Of a DNA stretch of 64,000 bases, positions 50,401 to 61,509 are shown piece by piece (within the stretch, counting starts at the first letter, position 1; every line of letters begins with the position of its first letter). Position numbers and translations under genes: made by a program. The stretch is from assembly GCA_035771175.1 (NCBI GenBank), contig CM069592.1, forward strand, positions 40,860,623 through 40,924,622. The letters run 5' to 3'. The notes below the pieces were generated by a model. That model was given only the letters and a program-made list of their open reading frames with translations. It was not told where the DNA came from and searched no databases. Source of the stretch: Paratinospora sagittata (taxonomy: Eukaryota > Streptophyta > Magnoliopsida > Ranunculales > Menispermaceae).

Positions 50401-51307
50401 TTTGGATAAAGATAATATATGTAGGGCCGAGATAAATTAATTGAATATTTACTTGGTGCTTGGGTAGGGGGGGCGGACTCACCTAATTTGTAATGCTAGA
50501 TATATTGGTGCACGGGGATGGTCAATATGGCACGTGATTCCTATTGATTACCAGACTACCATTCCTTATTTTCCACTCAACTTGCTTTTGGTTGGCCCCC
50601 ATTATTAATTTCCACTCCATGACATGTGGAAATTGAAGTCGTCATGTTTCATATGGTAGAATGATCCAATTTACTATAGCATTAAAAATTAATAGCCACC
50701 TAGGATTTGATTATTAAAGGCGTCATCGTCTACTATTTCGCTCCTCTCCTCAACAAAAAACTATTCCCATACTTTTATAGAACCTGGGAATATTTCATGA
50801 AAAATTAAATCTTAATTTTATTTGATAAATATTATTAAAATATATTAGATTCAATTTGGGGGAGGACGTAGTTTAAGTTTAAACAAGGAAAATTAATGAA
50901 AAACACACCTGCATGTACATGTCCAAATGCACGGCAGATGTACGTATTCAATATTATCGGCTTTTTTTTTTTATTTGACGAAAGAACCCAAGAGAAGAAC
51001 AGGGACGACTTGGCTTCTCTTCTCCGTTTATTTCTAGAACTACTACAACCATATATTATTATTAACAACTATGTAAATAATTAAAATGGGGAATACCGGG
51101 GGAGCTGGTGCCATGTATACATAGCTGTGAACAGTGAAGACCGAGTCAGACGTACCTAAAAGTAATATCTAAAAATAGTTGTAGTCAAACAAAGAGTCAA
51201 ACTTTGGCATAAAAGAAAAGAAATAAGCTTTTTTACCCGGGTCTCACGCCTCTCTCATTCTCTCCCAAAACACTACTACTTCACATCTAGCTTCTCCTCC
51301 CCCTCAT
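47429..51307. other. Intergenic region between Tudor-SN and the PADRE gene
   Basis: The first 250-400 bases are Tudor-SN 3' untranslated sequence, with a T/C-rich stretch at 47540-47620. The rest is AT-rich. Around 49985-50110, repeated 'aaattcgattgggttcaat' and 'aaatcgaaactaaacagc' motifs resemble a degraded dispersed repeat. Small open frames have no recognisable domain. I see no gene. Confidence 0.5.
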
Positions 51308-51315
51308 TTATATAT
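51308..51315 (+). promoter_or_regulatory. TATA box of the PADRE (DUF4228) gene
   Basis: TTATATAT about 110 bases before the start codon, followed by a C/T-rich leader with 'ctctctcacacacc'. Initiation is expected near 51340. Confidence 0.65.
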
Positions 51316-51416
51316 ACATTCCATTTTTCCATCCACAGCCACCTACCTTATAATCTCTCTCACACACCACAGCAGCCCTTTAATTATTATCTTCTTGCTG
51401 TTGGTTTTTAGAGCTT

Positions 51417-51443
51417 ATGGGAATATGGGTATCAAGTTTTTGA
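51417..51443 (+). promoter_or_regulatory. Upstream ORF overlapping the PADRE start
   Basis: The first ATG of the leader (51417) opens an eight-codon frame, MGIWVSSF, that stops at 51443, 19 bases past the A of the main ATG at 51425. Ribosomes starting here would finish beyond the main start, so the main protein would depend on leaky scanning or on a transcript starting further 3'. It is in a different frame from the main protein. Confidence 0.55.
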
Positions 51444-52264
51444 GCCTCCAGATGATCCCATGGTGCTTCCACTTGTTGGGAAACCACGTCTCCTGCATTC
51501 AGCTTAGGGCTGATCATCATGATCAAGATCAAGTACCAGCCGTCAGGACCATCAAGCTCATCAAATCAGATGGTGTAGTCAAGATCTACCACAGACCCAT
51601 CATCGTTTCAGACCTCATGCTCGAGTTCCCAAAGCACCTTGTATGCCACTCCGATTCCTTCTTCATAGGCCAGAAGGTACCGGCTCTCTCCAAGAACGAT
51701 AAGCTCAAGCTCGGTCACAAGTACTTTCTCCTCCCAAAACACTTCTTCCAATCCGTTCTGTCTTTCGTCACCATCGCCTCATTTGCTTCCAATAACAACC
51801 AATCTTCGAATTCGAATAACGCGGTTGTGAAGAAGGCAGCGAGGAATTGCCAACCGTTTATTATTAGAAAAACGCCATCTGGGTCTCTGCAAATACGCGT
51901 GTCCGATGAGTTTATATCGAGATTGATGGAAGAGGGAAGGATTAAAGATGACGGCGAAGAAGAAGAAAGCTCGGACAGACCCAAAGGAAGGTTGTGCACT
52001 ACGCCTCAGTTGCAAAAGGATTATACTCTGTTGGTTGATTCTCGGCAATGGAAGCCCAAGTTAGAGACTATTGGAGAATCGAAGAGAAGGAAACTTGGTT
52101 CGTTTGGTATTAAGAGAAGAAAGAAAGCTCATCAGTCGAAAGGATTAACGCCGCAAAAGGGTATTCCAAGAACGGAGCCGCCAACAGTTCTACCGTCTTC
52201 TTCGAAGACTACTAAAACTAAAAGCACGGGCAAGAGCAAAGGAAAAAAGAAGGTTAATTTGTAA
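51425..52264 (+). CDS. PADRE (DUF4228) domain protein
   Basis: An intronless protein of 279 residues. The N-terminal 150 residues follow the DUF4228/PADRE pattern: a short 'MG...' start, then 'TIKLIKSDGVVKIYHRPIIVSDLMLEFPKHLVCHS' (quoted here only to show order: TIKLIKSDGVVKIY then VSDLMLEFPKHLVC), then 'KLKLGHKYFLLPKHFF'. The rest is disordered: an Asn/Ser run, 'TPSGSLQIRVSDEFISRLMEEG', an acidic patch, and a basic tail with likely nuclear-localisation clusters ('KRRKLG', 'IKRRKKAHQ', 'KGKKKVNL'). PADRE proteins are plant-specific and many are induced by pathogens and abiotic stress; no molecular activity is known. The start is the ATG at 51425, because the frame upstream of it has no ATG. 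Confidence 0.88.
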   Translation: MGIKFLSLQMIPWCFHLLGNHVSCIQLRADHHDQDQVPAVRTIKLIKSDGVVKIYHRPIIVSDLMLEFPKHLVCHSDSFFIGQKVPALSKNDKLKLGHKYFLLPKHFFQSVLSFVTIASFASNNNQSSNSNNAVVKKAARNCQPFIIRKTPSGSLQIRVSDEFISRLMEEGRIKDDGEEEESSDRPKGRLCTTPQLQKDYTLLVDSRQWKPKLETIGESKRRKLGSFGIKRRKKAHQSKGLTPQKGIPRTEPPTVLPSSSKTTKTKSTGKSKGKKKVNL

Positions 52265-54435
52265 GATTTGGAAGGCTTTTGTTTTTATCTCGATTTTTAC
52301 TTCTGGTTCTTTTTGGAATCAGATCTGATGTTGTCTGTAAATGAACATGGTTGTAGTTAATTTAGTTATACGGACATAGATGATGATACATCACATATAA
52401 ATTAAACTCGTTCCTCAAAGGTTCAACAAAAGATACACGAGCTTGAATGAATGAAACAAATATCCCAAAAGAAATTTTTATCTTTTTTTTTTTTGGATTA
52501 AAGTTTGCTTTATTTTTGCCAATAATTCATGGCTTTGAGCTAGTCTGATCGGTCTCCTCTATCTTTAGCGAATTCCCATGACACCTTAATTTATGTGCCC
52601 AACGCGAACTTATTCAAACGTATATATATAGTGCTCAAAATTCAAAGCTATAGCTAGCTAGCTAGCCTAAAATCCATTAACATATGAAGGGAAATATATA
52701 AGATAAAAACCCCTTGGCTTTGCCTGCAGCAATTTAATATTTTCACTACCCCTTGATTCTCTTAATTGAAGTCACGTATATATAAATCATCTTGAACAAT
52801 GTTCACTTTAATTGAGCCAGATGGAGATTGGATATTAATATAAACTTGAACTAAGTGGAGATCAGTTAGATCAATCTTTTGCTAAAGATCTAGTAATTAA
52901 ATGCATGTAAATTCTAAAATAATATAGATGAGATAGATCATGGGTATGCTGCTTGTAGCAGGAATTAATTAATCAACGCTATGATGGAATTAGTGGCATT
53001 TAACTGTTATCATTAATTAAAGCAAATAACACGAAGTCCCATGGTTGAAACCTCGTCCATATTACCATAAAAGATGGATTAATATTAATTCTAATAATTG
53101 ATTTAGATGAAGAGAATGAATCAGAGAAAAGAAAGAGAATTAGTTGTGTTGGGTTTGAAGGACTTCATGATAAGTCTTGCTCTTGCCATATATCTCATAG
53201 TTGCTATTTAAACATATTGGAGGGTATAATCTCTTGACTTTTGAGATGTCTATGGAATTAAAAATTATACATCAGTAACGACTAATGGAATCATGATATT
53301 ACATGTCCATTAATTAGAATTAGATGATATACTAATGATATATATATGAAAAGAAAATGATATAAAGTCCTGATAAATATATATATGGAGATGATTAATT
53401 TAAGATAATGACAGAAAAATCAAAATTAAATATAATTAATGGAGAAGATTAATAATATAGAGGTTAAAATTGAGTGAGTAGTGCAAGTGGGAGTGTGTTG
53501 GTCAAAAGTGGTGGGCTTTCAGCTTTGTTTTTGTTTGTTTTGAGTGTTGTTTGTATTTTGGTCGGAGGGGTAAAAATAAAATGGAAGCAAAGCCAAAGCA
53601 AGTCGCGTGTCAGACGCCTAAGACTAACTCAATTCCCTCCTAAAACATTTTCCAATTTTTCCTTTACAAACAGACAAATCACCAGTCAAACTTCACGTAC
53701 TCCGCGCGCGTGGGTTTACCAAACCATGCTAATATCAATATGCGCCGTCTAAACGAGAAAAAAATAAAATAAAATAAAATAAATAAACCCAAGTCACTCT
53801 CACTCACATGACTCTATGGTGCTCCTTCTTCCTATCTGGAAGGCCAGCGGTTCTATTTTTATATTTTTGCAGTGATCCTTTCCTGCCACGTGTACGTATT
53901 TATCAATACCCAAAAATAGAACTGACAAATCATTACTTGATAATAATATCATATTTACCATTTCTATTATTGCTATCCAAAAAAACACTTTATGCCATAA
54001 ACATTAATAACAGTCATTTTAATGACTAATTTTAATTTATAAAAATAATTAAAAAATAATATGAACTAATTTTAGAGCTGAGTGAAAAAAAATAAATTCA
54101 TGTAACCTGAATTATGTGGCTGTGAAAAGGGTTAGTGGAGTTGCATCCGAATAATTTAACTCACTAAGTCTCAAGAACTAGTCCATACCAGAAGGATGTG
54201 GGAACCCCTGGTTAGAAAGAGAGGGGAGGGGATCATTTTTAAGAATTAAGATTTTTCTTCTATGAACGTCTCATTTAGTGTGGGTCACAGCTCAACTGAA
54301 ACTGCAGAAGTCAACAAAACGAATCATCCACCTCGGCTTCATCGAATGTGTAGAAAGAACAGAGATCTTTGGTTTATTCAAAACAACACTGGAATTAAGT
54401 GGAATCAAGAGGAGAAGTGTTGAAAAAGAAATAAC
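52265..54435. other. Intergenic region between the PADRE and DYW-PPR genes
   Basis: PADRE 3' untranslated sequence, then AT-rich DNA with a (GCTA)n run near 52650-52665 and an (AAAAT)n run near 53758-53785. An open frame at 53474-53752 has no domain. No gene is visible. The PPR leader begins somewhere after about 54240; no clear TATA box is seen. Confidence 0.5.
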
Positions 54436-56427
54436 ATGATGGCAGCAGTTCAATCGACACAAATTCGATGTTTATTTGAACCAAATAAGCCAATGTGCAG
54501 AACCCATGATAGGAAAAATCATAAGCTTCAGATTTTGAGTCAAATTGCCCCCCAACGTGGGGAATTGTTAACTGCATTCCGAGTGTTCGACGAAATTCCT
54601 CACTCAGACACTTTCGCTTGGAACAATCTCAGTCAAACCCATATTACCAATGGAGATTGGGATCTTACCATTTTAATTTATAATCAAATGCTGCTTCGAG
54701 GAGTCCGTCCTGATAAACGCACACTTCCTCGCATTCTAACAGCTGCTCGCCATTCGGGCAACTCGTTTTATGGGAAACAGATACACGGGCATGCCCTCAA
54801 GTTTGGATTTGGGTCCGACCTGTATGTGATCACAGCTCTAATGGAATTCTACGGGCATTGTGACAGTGTTGAATCGGCGAAAATGCTGTTTGATCAATCA
54901 CCTAGATGGAATTCTGTGTCTTGGACTTTGTTGGCAAGGTTATACATGAACCAGGATGAGCCCAATTTGGCTCTTGAAACATTTTATCAAATGGTGAAAT
55001 TAGGAGCTGATGATATAGATTCTGTTGCATTGGCTACTGCTCTTTGTGCTTGTGGGCGACTGGAATCACTTCAAGAAGGAAGAAAAGTTCATGACATTGC
55101 AAGGAAGTTTGGGTTGGAGTTGGATGTTTTGGTTGGTAATTCTCTATTGAAAATGTATCTCGATTGTGGAAGTGTAAAAGATGCTCGAATGGTTTTAGAT
55201 CAAATGCCCTCGAAGGATGTCATTTCCTGGACAGCAATAATCCAGTGGTATGCAAGGAATGGGGAATTCAACGAAGCTCTGAAACTGTTTCGGGTTATGA
55301 ATTCAGAAGGGATAAAACCAGACCAAGTCCTGATTTCGGGTGTTCTACCCGCTTGTGCTAGAATAGCTGCTGAAAAGCAAGGGAGAGAAATTCATGGACT
55401 TGCAATTAGAACTGGGATTGATTCAGCTCAAGCTGTCCAAAACGCCCTAATGGACATGTACATAAAATCAGGATATCTAGAGCTTGGTTCAAGGATCTTT
55501 AAGCAGATGAAGGAGAAAGACACCATTTCATGGACTATAATGATACTAGGCTATAGCTTACATGGACAAGGGGAGCTTGGAGTTGAATTGTTTCATGAAA
55601 TGAAGAGATACACTAGTGAGTTTGATGATTCTCTGTATCATGCTGTCCTCCATTCTTGTACCACTGCATGCCTGGTTGAGGAAGGGAAATCTTCTTTGAA
55701 ACGCATGAGGGAACCCAATGTGGAGCAGCGTTCTTTAATGATCAGCCTTCTAGGTCGTGCTGGACTCTTGAATGAGGCCAAGGCCTTTATTACGGAGCAC
55801 CATCTTGAATGTAATGCAAGAGTGCAAAGGGCATTGCTTGATGGTTGCAGGGTTCACATGAATACCAGGATGGGTAAGCAAATAGCTGAGAGGCTCACTG
55901 AACTAGAACCTTTGAACCCTGACAACTATGTTTTACTTTCAAACCTGTATGCTTCATATGGGAAATGGGAAGTTGCAAAAAAATTCAGAGAAATAATTAG
56001 GGACATGGGTTTGAGACCAAAAAGAGCTTATAGCTGGGTTGAGGTGCGAAACAAGGTTCATGCGTTTGGAGTAGGAGATGTTTCTCACCCAAGATCAGAG
56101 AGAATCTATAGTGAATTGCAGATTTTGATGAAGAAAATGAAAGAAGAGCGTTATGTCCTTGAAATTGATTTTAGTCTTCACGATGTGGATGAGGAGAGGG
56201 AATGCATTCTCATTGGGCACAGTGAAATGTTGGCTCTTTCTTTTGGGTTAATCAGTACACGACCAGGGGCCACCATTCACATTACCAAGAACCTTAGGGT
56301 GTGTAGAAGCTGCCATAGTTTTGCAAAGGCCATCTCCAAATTGGTTAGAAGAGAGATTGTCTTGAAGGATCCTGGTTGCTTTCACCATTTCAAAGATGGG
56401 TTTTGTTCTTGTAGGGACAGTTGGTGA
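54436..56427 (+). CDS. DYW-class PPR protein, likely organellar RNA editing factor
   Basis: An intronless 663-residue protein. PLS-type PPR motifs run from about residue 30 to 450 ('DTFAWNNLSQTHI', 'LYVITALMEFYGHC', 'NSVSWTLLARLYM', 'DVISWTAIIQWYARNG', 'DTISWTIMILGYSLHG'). E/E+ motifs follow (about 455-560, 'NYVLLSNLYASYGKWEVAKKFR'), then a DYW deaminase domain. The deaminase active site HSE is at 595-597 with the zinc ligands CRSC at 623-626, and the second metal site has 'FHHFKDGFCSC' near 649-659. Such proteins bind a specific organellar RNA and convert C to U. Two departures from the family: the PG box reads 'RAYSWVEV', and the last three residues are DSW instead of DYW. I cannot predict the edited site. 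Confidence 0.93.
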   Translation: MMAAVQSTQIRCLFEPNKPMCRTHDRKNHKLQILSQIAPQRGELLTAFRVFDEIPHSDTFAWNNLSQTHITNGDWDLTILIYNQMLLRGVRPDKRTLPRILTAARHSGNSFYGKQIHGHALKFGFGSDLYVITALMEFYGHCDSVESAKMLFDQSPRWNSVSWTLLARLYMNQDEPNLALETFYQMVKLGADDIDSVALATALCACGRLESLQEGRKVHDIARKFGLELDVLVGNSLLKMYLDCGSVKDARMVLDQMPSKDVISWTAIIQWYARNGEFNEALKLFRVMNSEGIKPDQVLISGVLPACARIAAEKQGREIHGLAIRTGIDSAQAVQNALMDMYIKSGYLELGSRIFKQMKEKDTISWTIMILGYSLHGQGELGVELFHEMKRYTSEFDDSLYHAVLHSCTTACLVEEGKSSLKRMREPNVEQRSLMISLLGRAGLLNEAKAFITEHHLECNARVQRALLDGCRVHMNTRMGKQIAERLTELEPLNPDNYVLLSNLYASYGKWEVAKKFREIIRDMGLRPKRAYSWVEVRNKVHAFGVGDVSHPRSERIYSELQILMKKMKEERYVLEIDFSLHDVDEERECILIGHSEMLALSFGLISTRPGATIHITKNLRVCRSCHSFAKAISKLVRREIVLKDPGCFHHFKDGFCSCRDSW

Positions 56428-58197
56428 TTTGGCTGTGGTTTATGTCTAAGATTACAAGCCCAATGGAATGAAGATTGATGGAGCATTGCCTCCATGTAGA
56501 GAACAAAAAATCCTTCAACAGGAGAAGTCATTCCACCAAGAGTAATTTTTGCAAACATCCAGTGCGTGTGAAGAATAAAACAGTTCGAAGCTAAAGAGGC
56601 ATCCCATTCGGGTAGGAGAATTTGAAATATAGCGGTGCTTGCTCTTGTTGATCTATTTGGCTGAAGCAGACTAGAAGAATCTTCAACGACTATCCATCTG
56701 AGGCTGCTACATTTTGGGACCTTATCAAACGTAGTGCCCGAGATGAATGTACAAGGATAGAGTCCTAAGGTGTTTTCATGTCTACTACTAGGTTGAGAGA
56801 TTGAAAGCTTTTGCTTCATAGTTTTCATCCCTAGTGTATTTTGAGGGCCCTTGGTCCTCCTGCATCTTAATAAAATTTCACTGTTTCTTATCATTTTTTT
56901 TTTCTTATTCCAGTACTGAGAAGTTCCCTGTAGTTCATTGCATGCAAATGGGTTAATTTGGATTTGAGAAGTTGGCATTTTAGGTTCTATTCAAAAAAAA
57001 AGTTTGCATTCTAGGTCCCAAGGTGTTGGGCATTTCAGTTCGGCGATAGTTGGAACTTGGAAGAGTATAACTTGGACACTTATTCTTCTGATCAGGAGAA
57101 AAAGAGGAAAATAATAAGTTTGATTTGAGCCCTGGCGAATCCAGGTCAGTTCCTAGAGCACTAGTATGATGTAATGAGTAACAGAATTTGAACAGCAATG
57201 ACAATGTGCAGAGAGAAGTTGCATTCCATAACAAATTCATCTTTACCAATTGGAAAAGAGGTTAAATATTACTAGTGAGGAAAATTTTTGTATTTACATT
57301 CACTTTCTTTCATGGTCTCTGCTTCCTTTCCTCAGCTTCTTTGGCCACTTAGCTTTCCCTGTTGCTCCCATGCCCTCTTTTCTCCTTGGTGACTTTCACC
57401 TGCATAAAGTAATCATGCAGAAAAAAAAAAAAAAAAAAAATCTGTTTTAAGCATTAATGTCTCTGAAACTTCATACATAAACTTGGGTATAAAGTATAAA
57501 CCCATGTTGTTTACCATAGAGAAATGACTGAATAAGTAATGGAATTTGGGTTTTGCTAGCAACCTTCAGAAAAGGACTAACACCATGCAATTCTTCCAAA
57601 TAGTAAAATCCGCCCAAGAAGAAGAGCAAGTGACGTCAACTATCGTTCCATTCCAATTGAAAGTAAAGAGTTACATAGAAGATTTCGAAAATTATTGGTG
57701 GAAATCTAAACACCTATACATATTATAATGTGCGTATTTTATACATTAGAGTTACATATACACTTGTATAAAAATATATGTTATATTTAAAAGATGTTAG
57801 TAAATGAATGAAATTATTCAAAGAATAGCATAAATTTAATTAGGTGAATGTGGTTATTAAATGAGGAAGTTGATTATTAATAATAGGTGGTGAATTGAAT
57901 GAATAATAAATAGTATGATTAAATGACAATACGAAGTAAAGTATAAAATAAAAATGAAATTAAATCACGGGAGTTGCTATATTAAATTATGATGGGAGCA
58001 TAGGATAATATTTTAAATAATGCTAGTCTTGTTCTCGTTTTAAATTAATGTGTTGGATTAAAAAAAAAAACAAACAAACAAAAAGTAAAAGAAGAAAGAA
58101 GAAGGACGTAGTAGAGAAAAAAGGAGAAAGAACGAACGGGAGAAGTGAGGTTTCGTGACCAATTCGAGGTGCCCATTAGTTATTTTTCTTTTTTTTT
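56428..58197. other. Intergenic region downstream of the DYW-PPR gene
   Basis: PPR 3' untranslated sequence (to perhaps 56880, after 'ttaataaaatttc'), a poly(A) run at 57420-57440, then AT-rich DNA up to the outer LTR. Open frames here have no domain. Confidence 0.5.
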
Positions 58198-61100
58198 TGT
58201 TACAAAATAGATCTTTAGTCAGTGTATAATGTTTCTATCGGTATAATTTTATTATAAGAGGTGTTTTACCGTATCTCTAAAAATAAGGTTTAGACCTACT
58301 TAGAGCGAAAATACGTAAAATAATATATTATGACTTTTATAGACGTGTAGATACTAGATATATAATTGGTTTGTGTCCATGCGTATTATTAGTGTCTGTA
58401 TAGTCGTCAAAAGCTAAATTTGACACTGAAGGGCTTTAGAACCATGTCAAACTCCAGTGAAATTTTGATTTAAAACTATAAAATTATAGATAACTGAATT
58501 TCAGACACTTTGATACCAAAATTATGATTTTTGTGTATCGATTAATATTTTTAATATAGGCCTGATTGAATTCGGTAAATACGGTAATTAATGAAAATGT
58601 GGTTGAAATGTCTGTTTGTATTGTGTATTGCCTTAGAAATAATCATGAAGATTGTGTAAAATATTTTGGGACGCCCTCACGTGATTTTTAGACTAAAATG
58701 AAATTATGAGAATTAATTGTATGAATTAGAGAGTTAAAATTAAAGGATTTATTGATAAAAAATAAATATAATGATTTGATAATTGATTATGAATTATCAG
58801 AGAATGAATATATAATATAATTATATTGTTAATTGGATACAAACATTAGAGTGGTCGTAAAGAGTAGGTTTAAGTAGTACCACTGTGAGTATTTCTTTGT
58901 TTTGATTATTCTATATATGACATTATAGATATAAAATACTTTTGATTTAATAAGCATGTTATAATTATTGTGCATGAGTTGAATTCATGAAATGATTTTG
59001 AAATGAAGTATGGGTTAGATTTGGACTAACTGCATGAGGTCGATTCTTAGGTAAGCCTTAGGAACTAGTCTCATGTGAATAACTGAATTTGTACTTACAT
59101 ACTATATGATTGTTCTGGTTGGATTAATAACCCATAATTGATGATTATATAGAAATAAGTAATGAGATAATTGTGGCTACTCTTGTTGCAGCCAAATGAG
59201 AGGTTAGACTCGCTCTATTACTTAGAAAGAGGGAGATGAATATAAATATTTTAATCCATTATTGTATCTCTTGAAAATGGAATTATGATAATCATGTATG
59301 TATTTCATTCTATGTTTCATGTTATTTATAAACGGAATTACTCAGCATATATGTCACGACGCCCCTGACGTAGGCTGACGTCATGACCGGCACAGTATAC
59401 TATACACTGTACATTTCCATATACAATATATAATACACTGTCAGCCTTCTCGTATTCTCTCAATCCTTCCCAAATCTAAAGAATTTTTTTTTTCTATACC
59501 ACAAATCAAATCCAATATAGCTAATCATTCCACTCACGTTCATTCCAGTCATTCCACAAATTAAATTCTCACTTGATAAATATCTATGATCATCTCATTT
59601 CCTCATATAATATTACCACACAATCCATCTAGATGGTAATACATAGATATATATAATGTGTGATAAGTATACATATCAAAATAACAAAAGCTTTTTCCTC
59701 CAAGCAAACATACACATACCAGACTCACTCATGGAGTTTCCTTTTCCCTTCGACTCAATACCTGAAATATTGGAGGAAATAGGGTGAGCAAACAACAGCT
59801 CAGTGAATATAGTTCTTGAGATGACAATTATATACACTTAGAGAAATCTGACATTTAAAATCATTTCAAATACTTATTCAACACATGCATCATTCAACGA
59901 ATATATTATACATGTCAACAACATAAATTTCATGATTTTCAATACCACAATGCACAATCTCCCTCCTCCGCAAGGCACGAGAGCGGGTCTAACCCTTGTA
60001 TGACCGTACAAGGTAGACACAACCTCTAATTACCCAATTCTCAGTCATTTCAAGGATCGCAACCCTTGTTAGGACAGACCTACTGAAAATGAGGACTCGC
60101 AAAACCTCATCCGGGTCTAATTCCTAACGAAATGACGATGAGGAATCGCAAAGCCTCATCATTACAAACTCCAAGTGCTAAAATCAGTTTGCATGATCCA
60201 TAAAACTCAATGCATTATATTTAAATATAACATGCATACAATCAAACATTTTATATGCGTACAATGCCATACAAGAACCAAATCAAGGAAACTATACTCA
60301 CAGTACTCATAAGCAGTTGAAGAAACTATTATCTCGTTTATGTGGTCAATCTAGATATTTTCACAAGAAAGAACAGTGAAAATAGATGTCCAAATCATAT
60401 TTTCACGACACCATATACTTAGTTACTAAAACGATCAAGTCATATCCAAATATCATGTTCCAACGTCCGGAATTCAGTTCTTCACTATTTTATTTTCTCA
60501 AACCGGGGTTTCATTGGGTTCACATCACTGGTCACATCACTGTGCACAGTACTATTTACATCACTGGTCAATGTTCACTGTGCACTGTGCACTAGTCACT
60601 ATGCACTATTTACTATTTACTATTTACTGTATACTATTCACCATTCACCATTCACTATTTACCATTCACTATTTAACTATTCACTATTTATCACTATCCA
60701 TCCGAAAGATGTAAATTGTATTAAAATTGTCAAACGGTCTCCAAAACGCATGAAATAGAATCTAACCACAGATTCGGAGTCCTGACAATCCAGGGAGTGT
60801 TTTTCTACCTTCCTAGCGGGTTTTCATTCACGTTGGGGTCAAAATCCCAATTTGTTAAAACGCCGTAAAACGGCTCCCACAGTTAAAATTACTCCGCTAG
60901 AAAGTTTACTTCTAGCTTAGATATCAATTTTACGAAGAAAAAGCGTGAAAATTACTTACCGACGGTCCGAATAATTAAATTTACGGGGTGTTACAATATA
61001 TGTTTTATTTATTAATGTATATATAATGTCATTGTTAGAAATATTCACTGAGCTTGTTGTAGTTTATTTCATTTTCTTCAAATATTTTAGGTAAAGACAA

Positions 61101-61509
61101 AGAGAAAGGAAAGGCGAGAGAAGAGTAGCAGACTCTTCAGTTTCTTTTCCTATGTATGTATGGTTTGAAGATTTGAAAAAATATTATTTTAGTTTATTTA
61201 TATGTAAAATCGTATGTATATATATATATATTACCACTAGTTGAGCGGAGTGATGATGTATATGATGTGAAAAATATAGACTTAGGATTTATGTAAATGA
61301 ATGTGAATTATATTTTATAGATTTGAAATTTGATTTGATCAAGTAGCGTGAGCTTCTGTTAGTTAATATTTTAGAAAGGTTATGTCAAAATTTTTTTTTG
61401 ATAGAATTTAATGTTAAAAAGAGGCTGAGATAGTATTATATATGTTTATATGACATATATAATATTATATATCGATTATGGCGTCATTAGTACATATTGG
61501 ATCGTGATA
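58198..61509 (+). mobile_element. Older LTR, split by the LTR at 59352-60995
   Basis: Without the insertion (58198-59351 plus 61001-61509) this is about 1.66 kb and lines up, at matching offsets, with the reverse complement of the inner LTR. Shared anchors: 'actgtgagtat' (58882 against 60304), 'ggttagactcgctct' (59202 against 59995), 'attcactgagct' (61042 against 59810) and 'tatttta/caggta' (61088 against about 59765). The ends read TGTTAC... and ...TCGTGATA, compared with TGTAACACC... and ...TCGTGACA in the inner copy. The sequence is strongly diverged, no coding domain is present and no target duplication is evident, so the outer boundaries are approximate. Confidence 0.65.
59352..60995 (-). 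mobile_element. Solo LTR with 5-bp target duplication, nested in a related LTR
   Basis: A 1644-bp sequence starts TGTCACGACGCC and ends GGGGTGTTACA, with the 5'-TG...CA-3' ends of LTRs. It is flanked on both sides by ATATA (59347-59351 and 60996-61000), the 5-bp duplication expected of LTR integration. It carries no internal coding region, so it is a solo LTR left by recombination between two LTRs. Comparison with the surrounding outer LTR shows its transcriptional orientation is minus. An internal stretch (about 60523-60690) consists of short 'cactgtgcac', 'tttactatttac' and 'attcaccattcac' repeats. The length and TGT...ACA ends suit a Ty3-type element, but no protein domain is available to confirm this. 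Confidence 0.85.
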
